Assembly: GCA_001464665.1 (NCBI GenBank)
Contig: LNDP01000025.1
Span: 248,001-312,000, forward strand
Length of the DNA: 64,000 nt
Direction: 5' to 3'
DNA from: Acidobacteria bacterium Ga0074141
Lineage (GTDB): Bacteria > Acidobacteriota > Blastocatellia > Pyrinomonadales > Pyrinomonadaceae
The notes under the pieces were generated by a model. It was not told the DNA's origin and ran no database searches. It worked only from the letters and a program-made list of their open reading frames with translations. This document shows positions 52,488 to 63,517 of this stretch, one piece after another. The translations under genes and the position numbers were made by a program. Within the stretch, counting starts at the first letter, position 1; every line of letters begins with the position of its first letter.

Positions 52488-54071
52488 GTGGACGTAACTC
52501 TTCACATTGCAGCGCCCTATGAAAGCCGGTCGATCGCGGTCGAGAATGAGGTCTCGATCGGACGGACGGAGCTTGCCGATGTTGTCATTGACGATAGCGG
52601 ACTCTCGAAAAAGAACACGACATTTTTCGTCGATGATGGCGAGCTCTGGGTCGCGGATGAAGGCTCGACCAACGGCACGTTCGTTAACGGCGAAAAGATC
52701 GAGGGACGGCCGCGTGTCGTTCGGAGCGGCGACGAGGTGACCCTCGGGAGCGGCACCACGATCCGCGTCGAGATCGCAGGTGCGGCCATCTCTGCTGTGA
52801 GCCCGTCGGCCGAGGTGCGACAAACACCGGCTGCCGAACCGGTCTTTCAGGAATCGGGTCCTCCGCCTTCAGCTCCGCCGGCCAAGAGTGGCGTACCGAT
52901 GATGCTCGTAGCTTCGGGCATCTTCACTTTCATCATCTTACTTTTTGGCGGTGCCGCATTACTTTTTATCGCGCCGTGGGAAGAACCCGGCCCGACACGT
53001 CCGGGAGGCGGTTCGCGTGTAACGGCATCGGCGCTCATTCCGGTCCGGGTCATCGATCCGCTCGGCGGCGAGGATGAGAACGACCTTGACGATCTGATCT
53101 CTTCCTGGGAGGTGGCCGAGGACGAACTCGTTGCTTCGGACGTTTCAGATATCAAGGTCATTTCACCGGAGGCCGAGGAGGCCGAGCTGAACGTTTCGGC
53201 TGCATTTCTGGCCGACCGTCAGCGGCTTGCGCTTGAGGGCCGCCCGCCCGTCAACATCAATCCGCCGGGACTCAATGTGCCGAAAGAGCTTAGAGGCGAC
53301 GGTGTGATAAAGCAGAAGCGAAAGCTAGCGGAAATGAGAAGCGGTGGCTACCGCCAGCCACTGGACTTTGCCGATCTTGCCGAAAAGCGCATGAGCCGCG
53401 AGTTTTTAGAGATGCCGATGGCGAAGGAAAGTTATTACCTCGATGTCGGTGGCTCGGCTCAGGATAAGCAGTTCTCATCCTTCAGCTTTAGCGAGGGGGT
53501 TTCGGAAATAGTCCCCGGACATCCAAAATTTGAAACGCTCAAACGGCTCGCGGACAACTTTGCCGGACAGAAATACGACCTTAACATTGCGGGCGATAGA
53601 AAACAGATTCGGCGGCGGCTTCTCCGAATGTTTCAGCCGCCGGCAAAGCCGATCCTTGAAGAGCTTGCCCTTGCGTATTTTCAGCAGTATAAGCGTCCGC
53701 TTCGGGTGACCTCGCTCACACGTTCGATGGATTATCAGATCCTTTTGAATCAGGGAAACGCTAATTCCTTTGTGGTTCGTGGCGAGGGATCGCTCCCGCC
53801 GCACACTTCGGGAGCCGCATTCGACCTGGCCCGCAAGCATATGCCGGTGGACGAGCAGAATTTCCTTATGCAGAAGTTAGCCGAAATGGAACGTGCAGGC
53901 GTGCTTGACGCCCTGATCGAATATGGCGTGAACTCTTGTTTCCACGTCTTCATTTACCACGACGGGAACCCGCCGAAGGCATTGAACCTTTACGAAAACC
54001 AGTACGAAAACTTTCCATTCCTGACCTCGCTCCGTCGCACCGGCCGTGACGAGGAAGAACACATCCATTGA
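52488..54071 (+). CDS. FHA-domain, single-pass membrane protein with M15-like peptidase C-terminus
   Basis: 527 residues. The FHA domain spans about 1-100 (VSIGRTELADVVIDDSGLSK, then GSTNGTFVNGEKI); the usual His of the 'SxxH' phosphothreonine site is Asn here (LSKKNTTF). A Pro-rich linker leads to one transmembrane helix at about 136-163, then a linker to about 300. The C-terminus carries PPHTSGAAFDLARKH and a late SCFHVFIYHD, which match the H-x(6)-D and H zinc ligands of M15/VanY-like (DUF5715-type) peptidases. This suggests a cell-wall hydrolase reporting to, or controlled from, the cytosol. GTG start. Confidence 0.75.
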   Translation: MDVTLHIAAPYESRSIAVENEVSIGRTELADVVIDDSGLSKKNTTFFVDDGELWVADEGSTNGTFVNGEKIEGRPRVVRSGDEVTLGSGTTIRVEIAGAAISAVSPSAEVRQTPAAEPVFQESGPPPSAPPAKSGVPMMLVASGIFTFIILLFGGAALLFIAPWEEPGPTRPGGGSRVTASALIPVRVIDPLGGEDENDLDDLISSWEVAEDELVASDVSDIKVISPEAEEAELNVSAAFLADRQRLALEGRPPVNINPPGLNVPKELRGDGVIKQKRKLAEMRSGGYRQPLDFADLAEKRMSREFLEMPMAKESYYLDVGGSAQDKQFSSFSFSEGVSEIVPGHPKFETLKRLADNFAGQKYDLNIAGDRKQIRRRLLRMFQPPAKPILEELALAYFQQYKRPLRVTSLTRSMDYQILLNQGNANSFVVRGEGSLPPHTSGAAFDLARKHMPVDEQNFLMQKLAEMERAGVLDALIEYGVNSCFHVFIYHDGNPPKALNLYENQYENFPFLTSLRRTGRDEEEHIH

Positions 54072-54118
54072 CACGACGCCACTTTGAATATGCCCTACGC
54101 ACTTCATAAACTGAACGT

Positions 54119-57100
54119 GTGGCAGAACCGGGCTTTGACAGCAAACATACGCTGACCGATCTTGCGAAGCATCTTTCGCGGCTTCCGGCCGATAAGAGGC
54201 GGGCGTCGGTCGAGGTCAGTGCCGCGCTTGCGGGCGTAAGCCTTAGGGTCAGCCGCGATTTTGTTGAGGCTGTTCCTAAGGCTGCGAAGCTGCTATCGGC
54301 GGAAGACCTCAGAGCCTGGGGCGAACTCGGCCGCCGCGTTGCAATGGGCAATGCGGACCTCGGGTCAAAGTTTTTTGAGATGGGGGTCGAACGGCTGACG
54401 GCAGTTCCAGCCGCGTCTCGCCAAAACGTCTTTCAGATCTGCACTCGGCAGTTGGTGCTTTCAAGCTCGGTCGCCCTCGAGACATACAGTTTCATTCCCG
54501 AGCTTTCCGAGCAGATAAAAGATTCGGACTTTCTTTCCGCAGTGTTGACACTCGCCGTAGATATCGCAAACCGGTCGGCAAAGCACAGTGCGGAATTTTT
54601 AAAGAGTTCGCCGGCGGTAGCGGAGGCAGTCGCAGAGATCGGCACGGAATCCGAGTCGCTCGATTGCGAGATTACCGATGCGATCATCTCGCTTGCCTCG
54701 ACCTTCGCGGCGCGTACCGGCGGGATGGCAGCCGACCTTTGGGCCCATCTGCCGGATGCACTTGAGGGGCTCGATCGCGAAGCCGCGGTTCGGCTTTCGA
54801 CCTACGCCGCGAAGATGCTGGAGCATGGCGGGAGCGTTACGCTGCATTTTCTTACGGCCGGAAGCACCGTTTTGAGGACAGATGCCAGGGTTTTCGACGA
54901 TTGGTGCTCGGTGCTCAAACAGATCGCTCCGCAGGGCAACGCCGTCCACATCGCATTTCTCCGAGCCACGCCGAAGTTCTTTTCACAGATCGCCGCCGTC
55001 AAGCTCGAGGGGGCAGATGACGGCAGCATCAAGACCGCCGCACTTCGGCGAGTTCTCGCTCTTATCGGTGAGATCGCTGCGACCGATGCAGAGAGTGCGC
55101 TCGCGGCATTTCGATCGTCCGCCGCGACGCTTCGGACGGTTTCTTTGGCTCAATTTGAAGAGTGGATCGAAAACGGCCTCGTTCAGTTTCGTGACGAAAG
55201 CGTAAAGGCACGGCGAAGCTACTTCGCTCTCGAAACCCGACAGTCCAACGACCAGCTTCAGCAAACGAGGTCGGGCCTTCATCTTGAATCGGTTCAGCAC
55301 GTCCTGCGGCTCTACATCGAGGCACTTACCGGCCGCGAGGTCGAGATCGCACCGCAATCGGCAATGCCGCAGGAGTCGCGAATCGGCGACGGCAAGACCA
55401 TTTATCTGCCGAACGCAATAGCAGAATTCGATACAGAGGAGAAAGATTTCAGGCTTTACAAGGTGCTCGCGGCTTATGGTGCGGGGCAGATCGAGTTTGG
55501 CACATTTGCAAAGGACACTACCGAGCTAAAGGCAGCTTTTACCGACCTTGCCGATCTTTACTCCGCGACCGCTGAACAGATAGATGCGTTTTCGCTTGCC
55601 GGCTATATCGAGGACGTCCAGAAGGGCGAACGGGCACTTACTGACGAGGAGATACGCGCTGAGATCAAACTTAAACGGACGAGCCTTCCGAAGGATTCTG
55701 ACTACCGAGCGGTGCTGAACATTTTTCCCGAACCGCAGCTCGCCCGCAAGGTCTTCACTACAATGGAGAACGCCCGGATCGACGGATTGCTTCGGCGAAA
55801 CTACCGCGGGCTGAGGAAAGACCTCGACCTGATGCAGACGTTTTTGCAAAAGAGCCGGCCGTTCATCTTCGATGTGCCCTATCCTCAGGTGCCGTTCGAA
55901 CTGCTGTTTCAAATAACGCTCTGCGGCGGGGCGACCGACGATGCCCGAAGTTTTTACGGGCAGATCGTCTCGGAGATTGAAACAGTAGTGGAGAGCTACG
56001 TTCGCGGGACTCTCGCGAAGGACGGAAGATTTCCGACCGTCGCGGATTCGCTTTTCGCGACGAGCCGCGTTTATAACCTTTTCCAGAACATTACACCCGA
56101 GCAAGTGCAGGAAGCGGAAAGCGAAGAACCGGACGAAAAGAGCGACTTTGTCTATGAAGACAAGCTCGCTGAAGAGGCGATTACCGAAGATAAGGCGAAG
56201 CGCGAAGAACGGCCACAGACGATGCAGGACCTACGCGACCTTTTCAACGCGTGGAACAGCGACGAAGAAGATGCCGAGCCCGACGACCTTCAGGGCTCGG
56301 AGGCGTGGTCAAGCAATGAGATGCCGGAGATCCCGCTCGAGCCGGGCGACGAGGCGTTTGCCTACGACGAATGGGACCGCGAGCTGAACGACTACCGAGT
56401 TGGCTGGAGTCGTGTTATCGAAAAGCGGGTAAAGCAGGGCGACCGCACATTCGTCGAGCTCGCCCGGTCGCGATATCGCGGAGTGATATCATCCATCAGG
56501 CATCAGTTTCAACTGATGAAGCCCGAGAACCTTACGAAGATCAATCGCGAGCTTGACGGCGAAGATTACGATTTAAACGCATTGGTCGATTTTGTGATCG
56601 ACCGAAAAGCCGACGGCCGGCAGTCCGAAAACATATATACCAAGCGGCTCCGGCGCCAACGCGACGTCGCGGTCTCTATCTTGCTTGACCAATCATCCTC
56701 AACCGCCCGGACTATCACGCGTAATCCGCTGCAGCCTTACACCTACCCCGGACGCCGGATCATCGAGATAGAAAAAGAGGGCCTTGTGCTGATGAGCGAG
56801 GCGCTCGAAGCCGTCGGCGATGTCTACTCCATCAATGGATTTACCAGCGAGGGCCGACGAAACGTTAAATTCTACGTGGTCAAGGATTTTGATGAGAAGT
56901 ACTCTGCCGAAACCGAGCGGCGTATCGGCGGGATCACTTTTCAGAACAATACGCGGTTGGGTGCCGCGATCCGCCACGCAGCCCACAAACTGCTCCGCCA
57001 GGAGAATCGCACGAAGCTTCTATTGATCCTTACCGATGGCCGGCCTTACGACCACGACTATGGCGATGCCCGCTACGCCCGCGAAGACGTCCGCGAGGCT

Positions 57101-57268
57101 CTGATCGAGGCGAAAACGAACGGCATCACGCCCTTTTGCATAACCATCGACCGCGAGTCCGAGGCCGAACTCCGCGATCTCTACGGCGACGTCGGCTATA
57201 CCATTATCGACGACGTCCTCTCGCTCCCAGAGCGGATGCCGAATATCTACCGGCGGCTGACGAGCTGA
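54119..57268 (+). CDS. Large NorD/CbbO-like VWA-domain protein
   Basis: 1049 residues. The first ~430 are all-helical repeats. An acidic stretch (about 670-760) precedes the C-terminal VWA domain with the MIDAS motif [11 protein letters not shown] near 856 and late [19 protein letters not shown]. The architecture is that of NorD/CbbO proteins, which work with a MoxR-type AAA+ ATPase (NorQ/CbbQ) to insert metals or remodel enzymes. No MoxR gene lies in the window, so the partner must be elsewhere, and nitric-oxide reductase genes are absent. It follows the FHA gene by 47 bp. Confidence 0.88.
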   Translation: MAEPGFDSKHTLTDLAKHLSRLPADKRRASVEVSAALAGVSLRVSRDFVEAVPKAAKLLSAEDLRAWGELGRRVAMGNADLGSKFFEMGVERLTAVPAASRQNVFQICTRQLVLSSSVALETYSFIPELSEQIKDSDFLSAVLTLAVDIANRSAKHSAEFLKSSPAVAEAVAEIGTESESLDCEITDAIISLASTFAARTGGMAADLWAHLPDALEGLDREAAVRLSTYAAKMLEHGGSVTLHFLTAGSTVLRTDARVFDDWCSVLKQIAPQGNAVHIAFLRATPKFFSQIAAVKLEGADDGSIKTAALRRVLALIGEIAATDAESALAAFRSSAATLRTVSLAQFEEWIENGLVQFRDESVKARRSYFALETRQSNDQLQQTRSGLHLESVQHVLRLYIEALTGREVEIAPQSAMPQESRIGDGKTIYLPNAIAEFDTEEKDFRLYKVLAAYGAGQIEFGTFAKDTTELKAAFTDLADLYSATAEQIDAFSLAGYIEDVQKGERALTDEEIRAEIKLKRTSLPKDSDYRAVLNIFPEPQLARKVFTTMENARIDGLLRRNYRGLRKDLDLMQTFLQKSRPFIFDVPYPQVPFELLFQITLCGGATDDARSFYGQIVSEIETVVESYVRGTLAKDGRFPTVADSLFATSRVYNLFQNITPEQVQEAESEEPDEKSDFVYEDKLAEEAITEDKAKREERPQTMQDLRDLFNAWNSDEEDAEPDDLQGSEAWSSNEMPEIPLEPGDEAFAYDEWDRELNDYRVGWSRVIEKRVKQGDRTFVELARSRYRGVISSIRHQFQLMKPENLTKINRELDGEDYDLNALVDFVIDRKADGRQSENIYTKRLRRQRDVAVSILLDQSSSTARTITRNPLQPYTYPGRRIIEIEKEGLVLMSEALEAVGDVYSINGFTSEGRRNVKFYVVKDFDEKYSAETERRIGGITFQNNTRLGAAIRHAAHKLLRQENRTKLLLILTDGRPYDHDYGDARYAREDVREALIEAKTNGITPFCITIDRESEAELRDLYGDVGYTIIDDVLSLPERMPNIYRRLTS

Positions 57269-57274
57269 AACAGA

Positions 57275-57994
57275 ATGAGCGTTAAAGAACTCGGATTCCA
57301 GCAGACACCGCTAGGCGAGCTAACACTTCGCCAAAGAGCCGAACCGCGCTTGGGTGGCATTGATGTCTTTGAGGTCAAGCTCGGCGATGAATATTTGATG
57401 TCGAGCCTGTTCACCGAGAGCGAACGCCAGCTTGCGACAACCGGCCTCGCACCTCTCACCGGCGATCTTGATGTCGTAATCGGCGGCTTGGGGCTTGGTT
57501 ACACAGCCGTCGAGGCCTTGAAGAACCCGAATGTTTCCAGCCTGCTCGTGATCGATCTCTTTCAGGCCGTTATCGACTGGCACCACGCCGGCCTCGTCCC
57601 AAATGGAGAATTTCTCGCAAATGATCCGAGGTGCGAACTCCGCCAGGGTGACTTCTTTGAGCTGGCCCGCTCCGGCTTTGATGCCTCGGCACCCGAGCGG
57701 AAGTTTGACGCTGTCTTGCTCGACATCGACCATTCCCCCGAGCATCATCTCGACCGCGGAAACGCATCTCTCTATACCTTTGAGGGGCTTACCTCGGTCA
57801 AAGATCAACTAAAACCCAACGGCACATTCGCATTTTGGTCAAACGACCAGGCCAGCATTACCTACACCGAAAGACTCCGCGAAGTTTTCGGCACCGCTGA
57901 GGCCCACGATGTCGAATTCCCAAATCCCTACACCGGAGCAACCTCGGTGAATTCTGTTTATATCGCTCAAAAGAACGGCACGATGAAAAGCTAA
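57275..57994 (+). CDS. Spermidine-synthase-like SAM-dependent enzyme
   Basis: 239 residues with a Rossmann SAM/dcSAM site DVVIGGLGLGYTAVEALK and acidic VSSLLVIDLFQAVIDWH, then KFDAVLLDIDHSPEHH. The layout is spermidine-synthase-like, but the aminopropyltransferase catalytic DSSDP is here DIDHSPE, so the reaction is not assured. It starts 6 bp after the VWA gene and overlaps the convergent VIT1-like gene by 4 bp. Confidence 0.78.
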   Translation: MSVKELGFQQTPLGELTLRQRAEPRLGGIDVFEVKLGDEYLMSSLFTESERQLATTGLAPLTGDLDVVIGGLGLGYTAVEALKNPNVSSLLVIDLFQAVIDWHHAGLVPNGEFLANDPRCELRQGDFFELARSGFDASAPERKFDAVLLDIDHSPEHHLDRGNASLYTFEGLTSVKDQLKPNGTFAFWSNDQASITYTERLREVFGTAEAHDVEFPNPYTGATSVNSVYIAQKNGTMKS

Positions 57995-58713
57995 CCAGCG
58001 ATGCCTTTCAGCAATACCCCGACGCCATACGCAAGGCTTGCCGCCAAGGCTCCGACGAAGAGTGTTTCGAGCCCCGAGCGGTACCATGAGTGGGTCGACC
58101 AACGGCTCTTGAAAGATCCGATCAGAAAGAACGTAACTCCTGTCATCACACAAGCGACCAAGAACGACGATCCCCACCCGAGAAGATACGGGACGAGCGG
58201 AACTAGGCCGCAGACGACGAACGCACTGAAGGTGCTCCCGGCTGCGAGCCAAGGCGAGCGTATCTCGGCCGGCAGTCCGTATTCCTCCGTCAGCATCGTC
58301 TTTACCCACCGATCCTTATCGGCGGTTATAAGCTCGACCGCCGTTTCGAGCTCGGTGCCTTCAAAGCCTTTCGCTCGGTAGATCTCGCGGACCTCTTCGC
58401 GTTCGCCTTCCGGCTCGAGCTCGACGTGCCTATGCTCGATCTCCTCGATCCGGTGGTAGTCATCTATCTCTGCCCGCGTGCCGAGAAAGTTGCTCGCGGC
58501 CATCGAAAAACCGTCTGCAACCAGATTCGCAAATCCGAGGATCAGCACGATCTTGGTCGAAAGCTCGGCACCGGCCACTCCGGAGACAACGGCAAAGGTC
58601 GTCACGGCACCGTCAACTCCGCCGTAGATAAAATCTCGGACATAGTTGTGGCTCGCGCCGGCGATCCTGGCCGCGATTGCCTCTCGGGTATGTTCGTGTT
58701 CGAGCTTTGTCAT
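57991..58713 (-). CDS. VIT1/CCC1-type Fe/Mn transporter
   Basis: 240 residues: N-terminal HNYVRDFIYGGVDGAVTTFA, the family hallmark, followed by FANLVADGFSMAASNFLG, a cytosolic Glu-rich metal-binding helix region (YHRIEEIEHRHVELEPEGER), and three C-terminal helices ending SLAYGVGVLLK. Family members export Fe2+/Mn2+ from the cytosol. It is the last gene of the minus-strand metal/sulfur cluster. Confidence 0.93.
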   Translation of the reverse strand: MTKLEHEHTREAIAARIAGASHNYVRDFIYGGVDGAVTTFAVVSGVAGAELSTKIVLILGFANLVADGFSMAASNFLGTRAEIDDYHRIEEIEHRHVELEPEGEREEVREIYRAKGFEGTELETAVELITADKDRWVKTMLTEEYGLPAEIRSPWLAAGSTFSAFVVCGLVPLVPYLLGWGSSFLVACVMTGVTFFLIGSFKSRWSTHSWYRSGLETLFVGALAASLAYGVGVLLKGIAG

Positions 58714-58780
58714 CTCCGCGTGTGCTAACTTACCTCAAAACCGAGCGAAACGAAACGATGCAGGGCCTGGCCGTGCGACT

Positions 58781-59539
58781 TCAATCGAGCAGAAGATTTA
58801 CCGCAAGCATTAGTCCCAGCCCGACTACGAAAAGAAGAAAATGAACAAGATTGACCTTGAGGCTTTCGTGCCTATTGACCTCCGGAATAAGATCGGACGC
58901 TCCGATATAGATAAAGTTGCCGGCGGCAAATGGGATCAGGAACCAAAGGTCCGCCTGAAGCGAGACGAAATATACAAATATACCGCCTATGAGAAACGTC
59001 AGTGATGAGACGAAATTGAAAAGGAGTGCCTGCTTTTTTTCCCAGCCTCCGTAAATAAGTACGCCCATGTCACCGAGTTCCTGCGGGAGTTCGTGTGCCG
59101 CGGCCGCAAGCCAAGCGGCAATGCCAAGGCGTATATCCAAAAGAAACGTGCCGGCTATGGCCATCCCACCGATGAGATTGTGGAGCCCGTCGCCGAGCAG
59201 TATGAGATACGTCAGAGGCTTCTTGCAGTCTGTTGCAGCCCGCCGGCAGTGATGCCAATGCAAGAACTGTTCGATAGCGAGGAATAATGTGAAACCGATC
59301 AGCAACCAAAGAAATATTGCGATCGGGTCGCGGCCTGTCGAAATACTGGCCGGGACCATATGAAGGAACGCACCACCGATGAGTGCACCGGCCGAGAACG
59401 CGACCAACGGCAGGAGAAAGCTCTGAAGCCGATCCCCGAGGACGAAGAAGGTTGAGCTTCCGGCGACAGCAATGAGGCTCATTGCAACGCCGCCGGAAAC
59501 GATCCACCAGAATGCATTTATCCCAAAAAGTTCGTTCAC
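58781..59539 (-). CDS. ZIP-family metal transporter
   Basis: 252 residues with seven to eight helices. The metal motifs are LLGDGLHNLIGGMAIAGTFL (helix IV, HN rather than HNFPEG) and AAHELPQELGDMGVLIYGGW (helix V, HELPQE). A His-rich segment FLHWHHCRRAATDC lies on the loop between III and IV. It is more like the eukaryotic-type ZIPs than the ZupT-like one at 36.4 kb, so the two copies are not duplicates. Confidence 0.9.
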   Translation of the reverse strand: MNELFGINAFWWIVSGGVAMSLIAVAGSSTFFVLGDRLQSFLLPLVAFSAGALIGGAFLHMVPASISTGRDPIAIFLWLLIGFTLFLAIEQFLHWHHCRRAATDCKKPLTYLILLGDGLHNLIGGMAIAGTFLLDIRLGIAAWLAAAAHELPQELGDMGVLIYGGWEKKQALLFNFVSSLTFLIGGIFVYFVSLQADLWFLIPFAAGNFIYIGASDLIPEVNRHESLKVNLVHFLLFVVGLGLMLAVNLLLD

Positions 59540-59550
59540 GCGATCAATAT

Positions 59551-60387
59551 TCAGACATTATCAAGGGCAGTCCGCAAACGCGCCTTTACCTCTTCGGCGA
59601 TCTTTACGATCTCGGCATTATCGGCGACCGCCATCATCTGCACCGGGTCGATCACAGTGACAACAGTCCCTTCAGAATCTTCGTAAACAACAACGTTGCA
59701 TGGAAGCAGCAGGCCGAGGTTGAGGTCAAAGCCGAGTGCCTCAAATGCATAGCCCGGATTACAGGCCCCAAGGATCAAGTAGTTCGAGAAGTCGCGATCA
59801 AGCTTTTCCTTGAACTTGGCTTTCATGTCGATCTCGGTCAGCACACCAAACCCTTCCGCCTGCAGGGAGGCTTTTGTCTTCTCAACCGCTTCGACAAATG
59901 GAAGCGAGACGCGGCGACTGAGGCCGTAGGCTCCCGTCTCAGCGTGCTGAGTTTTGTTGCCTATTTCTTCTATTATCCAATTGCCAAAATATGTAACGCG
60001 TTTCGCACCGGCATTATGGAGCAACTCCGCGATCGCCTGTTTCTGTTCTCGGTCCTTTGGGCTGACCTCGATCAGGAAATGGCCCATATGGAGTTCGTTT
60101 TGATAATACTCCAGATAGCTGTGTTCAGCGCTCAATTCCTGAAAATAGCGAACAAAGCGGCCAAGCAAGCCGTGCTCTTCACCCGAGAAATCGATCTGGT
60201 TTTCACCCTGACGGCCGCATTCGACCGTGATCGCTTCATCGGGAATACCGGCGTCGAGAAGAGCCCCGATCACTTTCGAGACATTCTCCGTTTCCTCAAT
60301 TATCCCAAGCACTTTATGTGACGGGTACTTCCAAAACTCGTTCTCTTCCGGTGCATATGTTTTGCAAAATATCGGTTTTGTTTCCAT
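59551..60387 (-). CDS. DUF302 protein with N-terminal stress-protein-like domain
   Basis: 278 residues from METKPIFCKTYAPEENEFWK. The N-terminal half (about 15-145) has a betalpha pattern KVLGIIEETENVSKVIGALL then HFLIEVSPKDREQKQAIAEL, resembling general stress protein 17M-like domains. The C-terminal half is DUF302: VEKTKASLQAEGFGVLTEID, then ACNPGYAFEALGFDLNLGLL, PCNVVVYED. The start was chosen at the ATG five bases after AGAGG. The function is unknown. Confidence 0.8.
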   Translation of the reverse strand: METKPIFCKTYAPEENEFWKYPSHKVLGIIEETENVSKVIGALLDAGIPDEAITVECGRQGENQIDFSGEEHGLLGRFVRYFQELSAEHSYLEYYQNELHMGHFLIEVSPKDREQKQAIAELLHNAGAKRVTYFGNWIIEEIGNKTQHAETGAYGLSRRVSLPFVEAVEKTKASLQAEGFGVLTEIDMKAKFKEKLDRDFSNYLILGACNPGYAFEALGFDLNLGLLLPCNVVVYEDSEGTVVTVIDPVQMMAVADNAEIVKIAEEVKARLRTALDNV

Positions 60388-60499
60388 CATTACCTCTCTA
60401 CCCTTTAGGCTAGCGTTCAGACCCTGGGTCCTTTTCGTCGGTACTTCCATCTGATCTAGTGGTGTTACGTCGAGACCCGACGTCGCATGCCCCGCGAAG

Positions 60500-60589
60500 T
60501 CAGGTGTCAAAGCCGAGCCTCGGCAAGATGACAAGCTGAAGCAGCAGCCACGCCGAGATAAATATTACGATTATTACAAGTCCTTCCAT
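60500..60589 (-). CDS. 29-residue membrane peptide
   Basis: A short frame from ATG 60589 to TGA 60500, nine bases after the tauE stop. The product is one hydrophobic helix (MEGLVIIVIFISAWLLLQLV) with a short polar end, PRLGFDT. It is coupled to the transporter gene by position. Small single-helix partners of membrane transporters are common, but no homologue is known to me. Confidence 0.5.
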   Translation of the reverse strand: MEGLVIIVIFISAWLLLQLVILPRLGFDT

Positions 60590-60598
60590 TTCAGTTCA

Positions 60599-61405
60599 CT
60601 ACGCGAAGATCGTCTCGCGGACGATCATGTAAATGCCCATTACGAGTACGAACCATCCGAATGCGGTCTTGAGCCGGTGTCCGGCGATATACTTGTTGAG
60701 CCACGAACCGACGAAAATGCCGGAGACCGACGCAGCCGTAAAGCCGAGCAGGAACGGCCACTCTATCGGCATGCCGGCCTGCAGATCGCCGGTAAAGCCA
60801 AGCAGCGACTTCATCGCTATGATAAAAAGCGACGTACCGACCGCCCTCTTCATATCCAGCTTTGCAAAGAGCACCAAAGCCGGGATGATCAGAAAACCGC
60901 CGCCCGCACCGACAAGGCCGGTCAGCGTTCCGACCCCAGCCCCTTCCGCCAAGATGAGGCCGAAGTGGTGTGATCCATCCGGCTCGATCGCACCCTCAAC
61001 TGCCGGAGCTTCAACTCCGCCGCGGATCATCGACCACGATGTGGCGATCATGAGCAAGGCGAAGAGTAATAGAAGCCCCGTACCTTTAGAAACACCAAAG
61101 TCTGCCGAGCCGATCGTGTCCGGAATAGCCGGCATGATCCAAGCCCTGGTCACATAGACCGCAATGATCGACGGGATGCCGAACAGGAATGCGGTCTTAA
61201 AATCAACAAGTTTACGGATCGAATTCTGGATGCCACCGACGAGAGCGGTCGAACCCACAACGAACAGCGAATACGCTGTCGCAAGCACAGGGTCAACTCC
61301 GGCAAGATAAACCAGGACCGGAACGGTTAGAATGCTGCCGCCCGCTCCGATCAACCCGAGCGAAATGCCGATCACGGCCGCGAATATGTAGGCGAGGATG
61401 TCCAT
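60599..61405 (-). CDS. TauE/SafE-family sulfite/sulfur-compound exporter
   Basis: 268 residues and about eight helices, with the family's repeated GxxxGxxGxGGG patterns: GISLGLIGAGGSILTVPVLV at the N-terminus and GTLTGLVGAGGGFLIIPALV in the middle. It exports sulfite, sulfoacetate or other sulfur anions. Its ATG overlaps the stop of the upstream lipoprotein gene (TAATG). Confidence 0.93.
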   Translation of the reverse strand: MDILAYIFAAVIGISLGLIGAGGSILTVPVLVYLAGVDPVLATAYSLFVVGSTALVGGIQNSIRKLVDFKTAFLFGIPSIIAVYVTRAWIMPAIPDTIGSADFGVSKGTGLLLLFALLMIATSWSMIRGGVEAPAVEGAIEPDGSHHFGLILAEGAGVGTLTGLVGAGGGFLIIPALVLFAKLDMKRAVGTSLFIIAMKSLLGFTGDLQAGMPIEWPFLLGFTAASVSGIFVGSWLNKYIAGHRLKTAFGWFVLVMGIYMIVRETIFA

Positions 61406-62049
61406 TATCCGTTACCACGCGGGCCTCGTCCCATACCGGGGCCACGTCCGCCGCCTCCGCCCCCGCCGCATCGCTGAAACGCCGGTAGATGGTTTTCCTC
61501 AGAAGCCCGCTGCAGTGCCCGATAGGTGTCGAGAATATCCTGCCGTTCTGTCGTCTTGAAGAGCTTCGTGTAGAGGTCGCGGTTCGCGATCTCACCCTCG
61601 ACACCCGCTTTGCACGCCTCTGCGACCGACTTGTATGTCGGGACCTTGCCGGCCCATGGATTATCCGGGATGGCAAGTCCGTACTTTGTGAAGAGCGTTT
61701 TCAGCCGGTCGGCGTGCCGCATTTCGGCCCGGACAATGTTGACGAACGGCCGCGGGTCACCAAACTCGCGGTTGACCTGTTCGTATGTAGCTGTCGCCAT
61801 ATACTCGTCGTTCAAGGCAAGCAGAAGCCCCTCGATCTCGGCCTTTGTAAGCTCGCCTTTGTACTTTGCGAAATCGAAGCCGCAGATCTTGCACTCCGGT
61901 GCCTGTTGTTCTTCTTTCGTCGCGGTCTCTGTGCTTTTCTCTACCGGCTCCGGCGATGCCGCCGAGGCGTTGTTTGAGATCGCCGTGCCGCAAGCGGCGG
62001 TTGCGAACATGAGTAGGGCGAATAGGCCAGTTGTTAATATCACTCTCAT
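61405..62049 (-). CDS. DUF2202 ferritin-like lipoprotein
   Basis: 214 residues. A lipoprotein signal (LLMFATAACGTA) opens the protein, followed by CKICGFDFAKYKGELTKAEI. The DUF2202 core has LLALNDEYMATATYEQVNRE and VRAEMRHADRLKTLFTKYGL, where Glu and ExxH are likely diiron ligands of a ferritin-like bundle. The end is Gly-rich with Arg (CGGGGGGGRGPGMGRGPRG). The start at 62049 was chosen for the signal peptide; the longer frame to 62385 overlaps the MBL gene. Confidence 0.85.
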   Translation of the reverse strand: MRVILTTGLFALLMFATAACGTAISNNASAASPEPVEKSTETATKEEQQAPECKICGFDFAKYKGELTKAEIEGLLLALNDEYMATATYEQVNREFGDPRPFVNIVRAEMRHADRLKTLFTKYGLAIPDNPWAGKVPTYKSVAEACKAGVEGEIANRDLYTKLFKTTERQDILDTYRALQRASEENHLPAFQRCGGGGGGGRGPGMGRGPRGNG

Positions 62050-62110
62050 TTCTTTACTCCTAAAGAGCGGCGGCCGCGAATTTCTCGGCGGCCGCTCGTC
62101 AATGTGTCCT

Positions 62111-63490
<1,380 letters not shown>

Positions 63491-63517
63491 TTCCTTCTCC
63501 TCTTTGCTTTCTCTTCC

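Noticed and set aside
54119-57268. Nitric-oxide reductase accessory gene norD
   Set aside because: The VWA architecture matches NorD/CbbO, but there are no nor genes or norQ nearby, so the symbol was not used.
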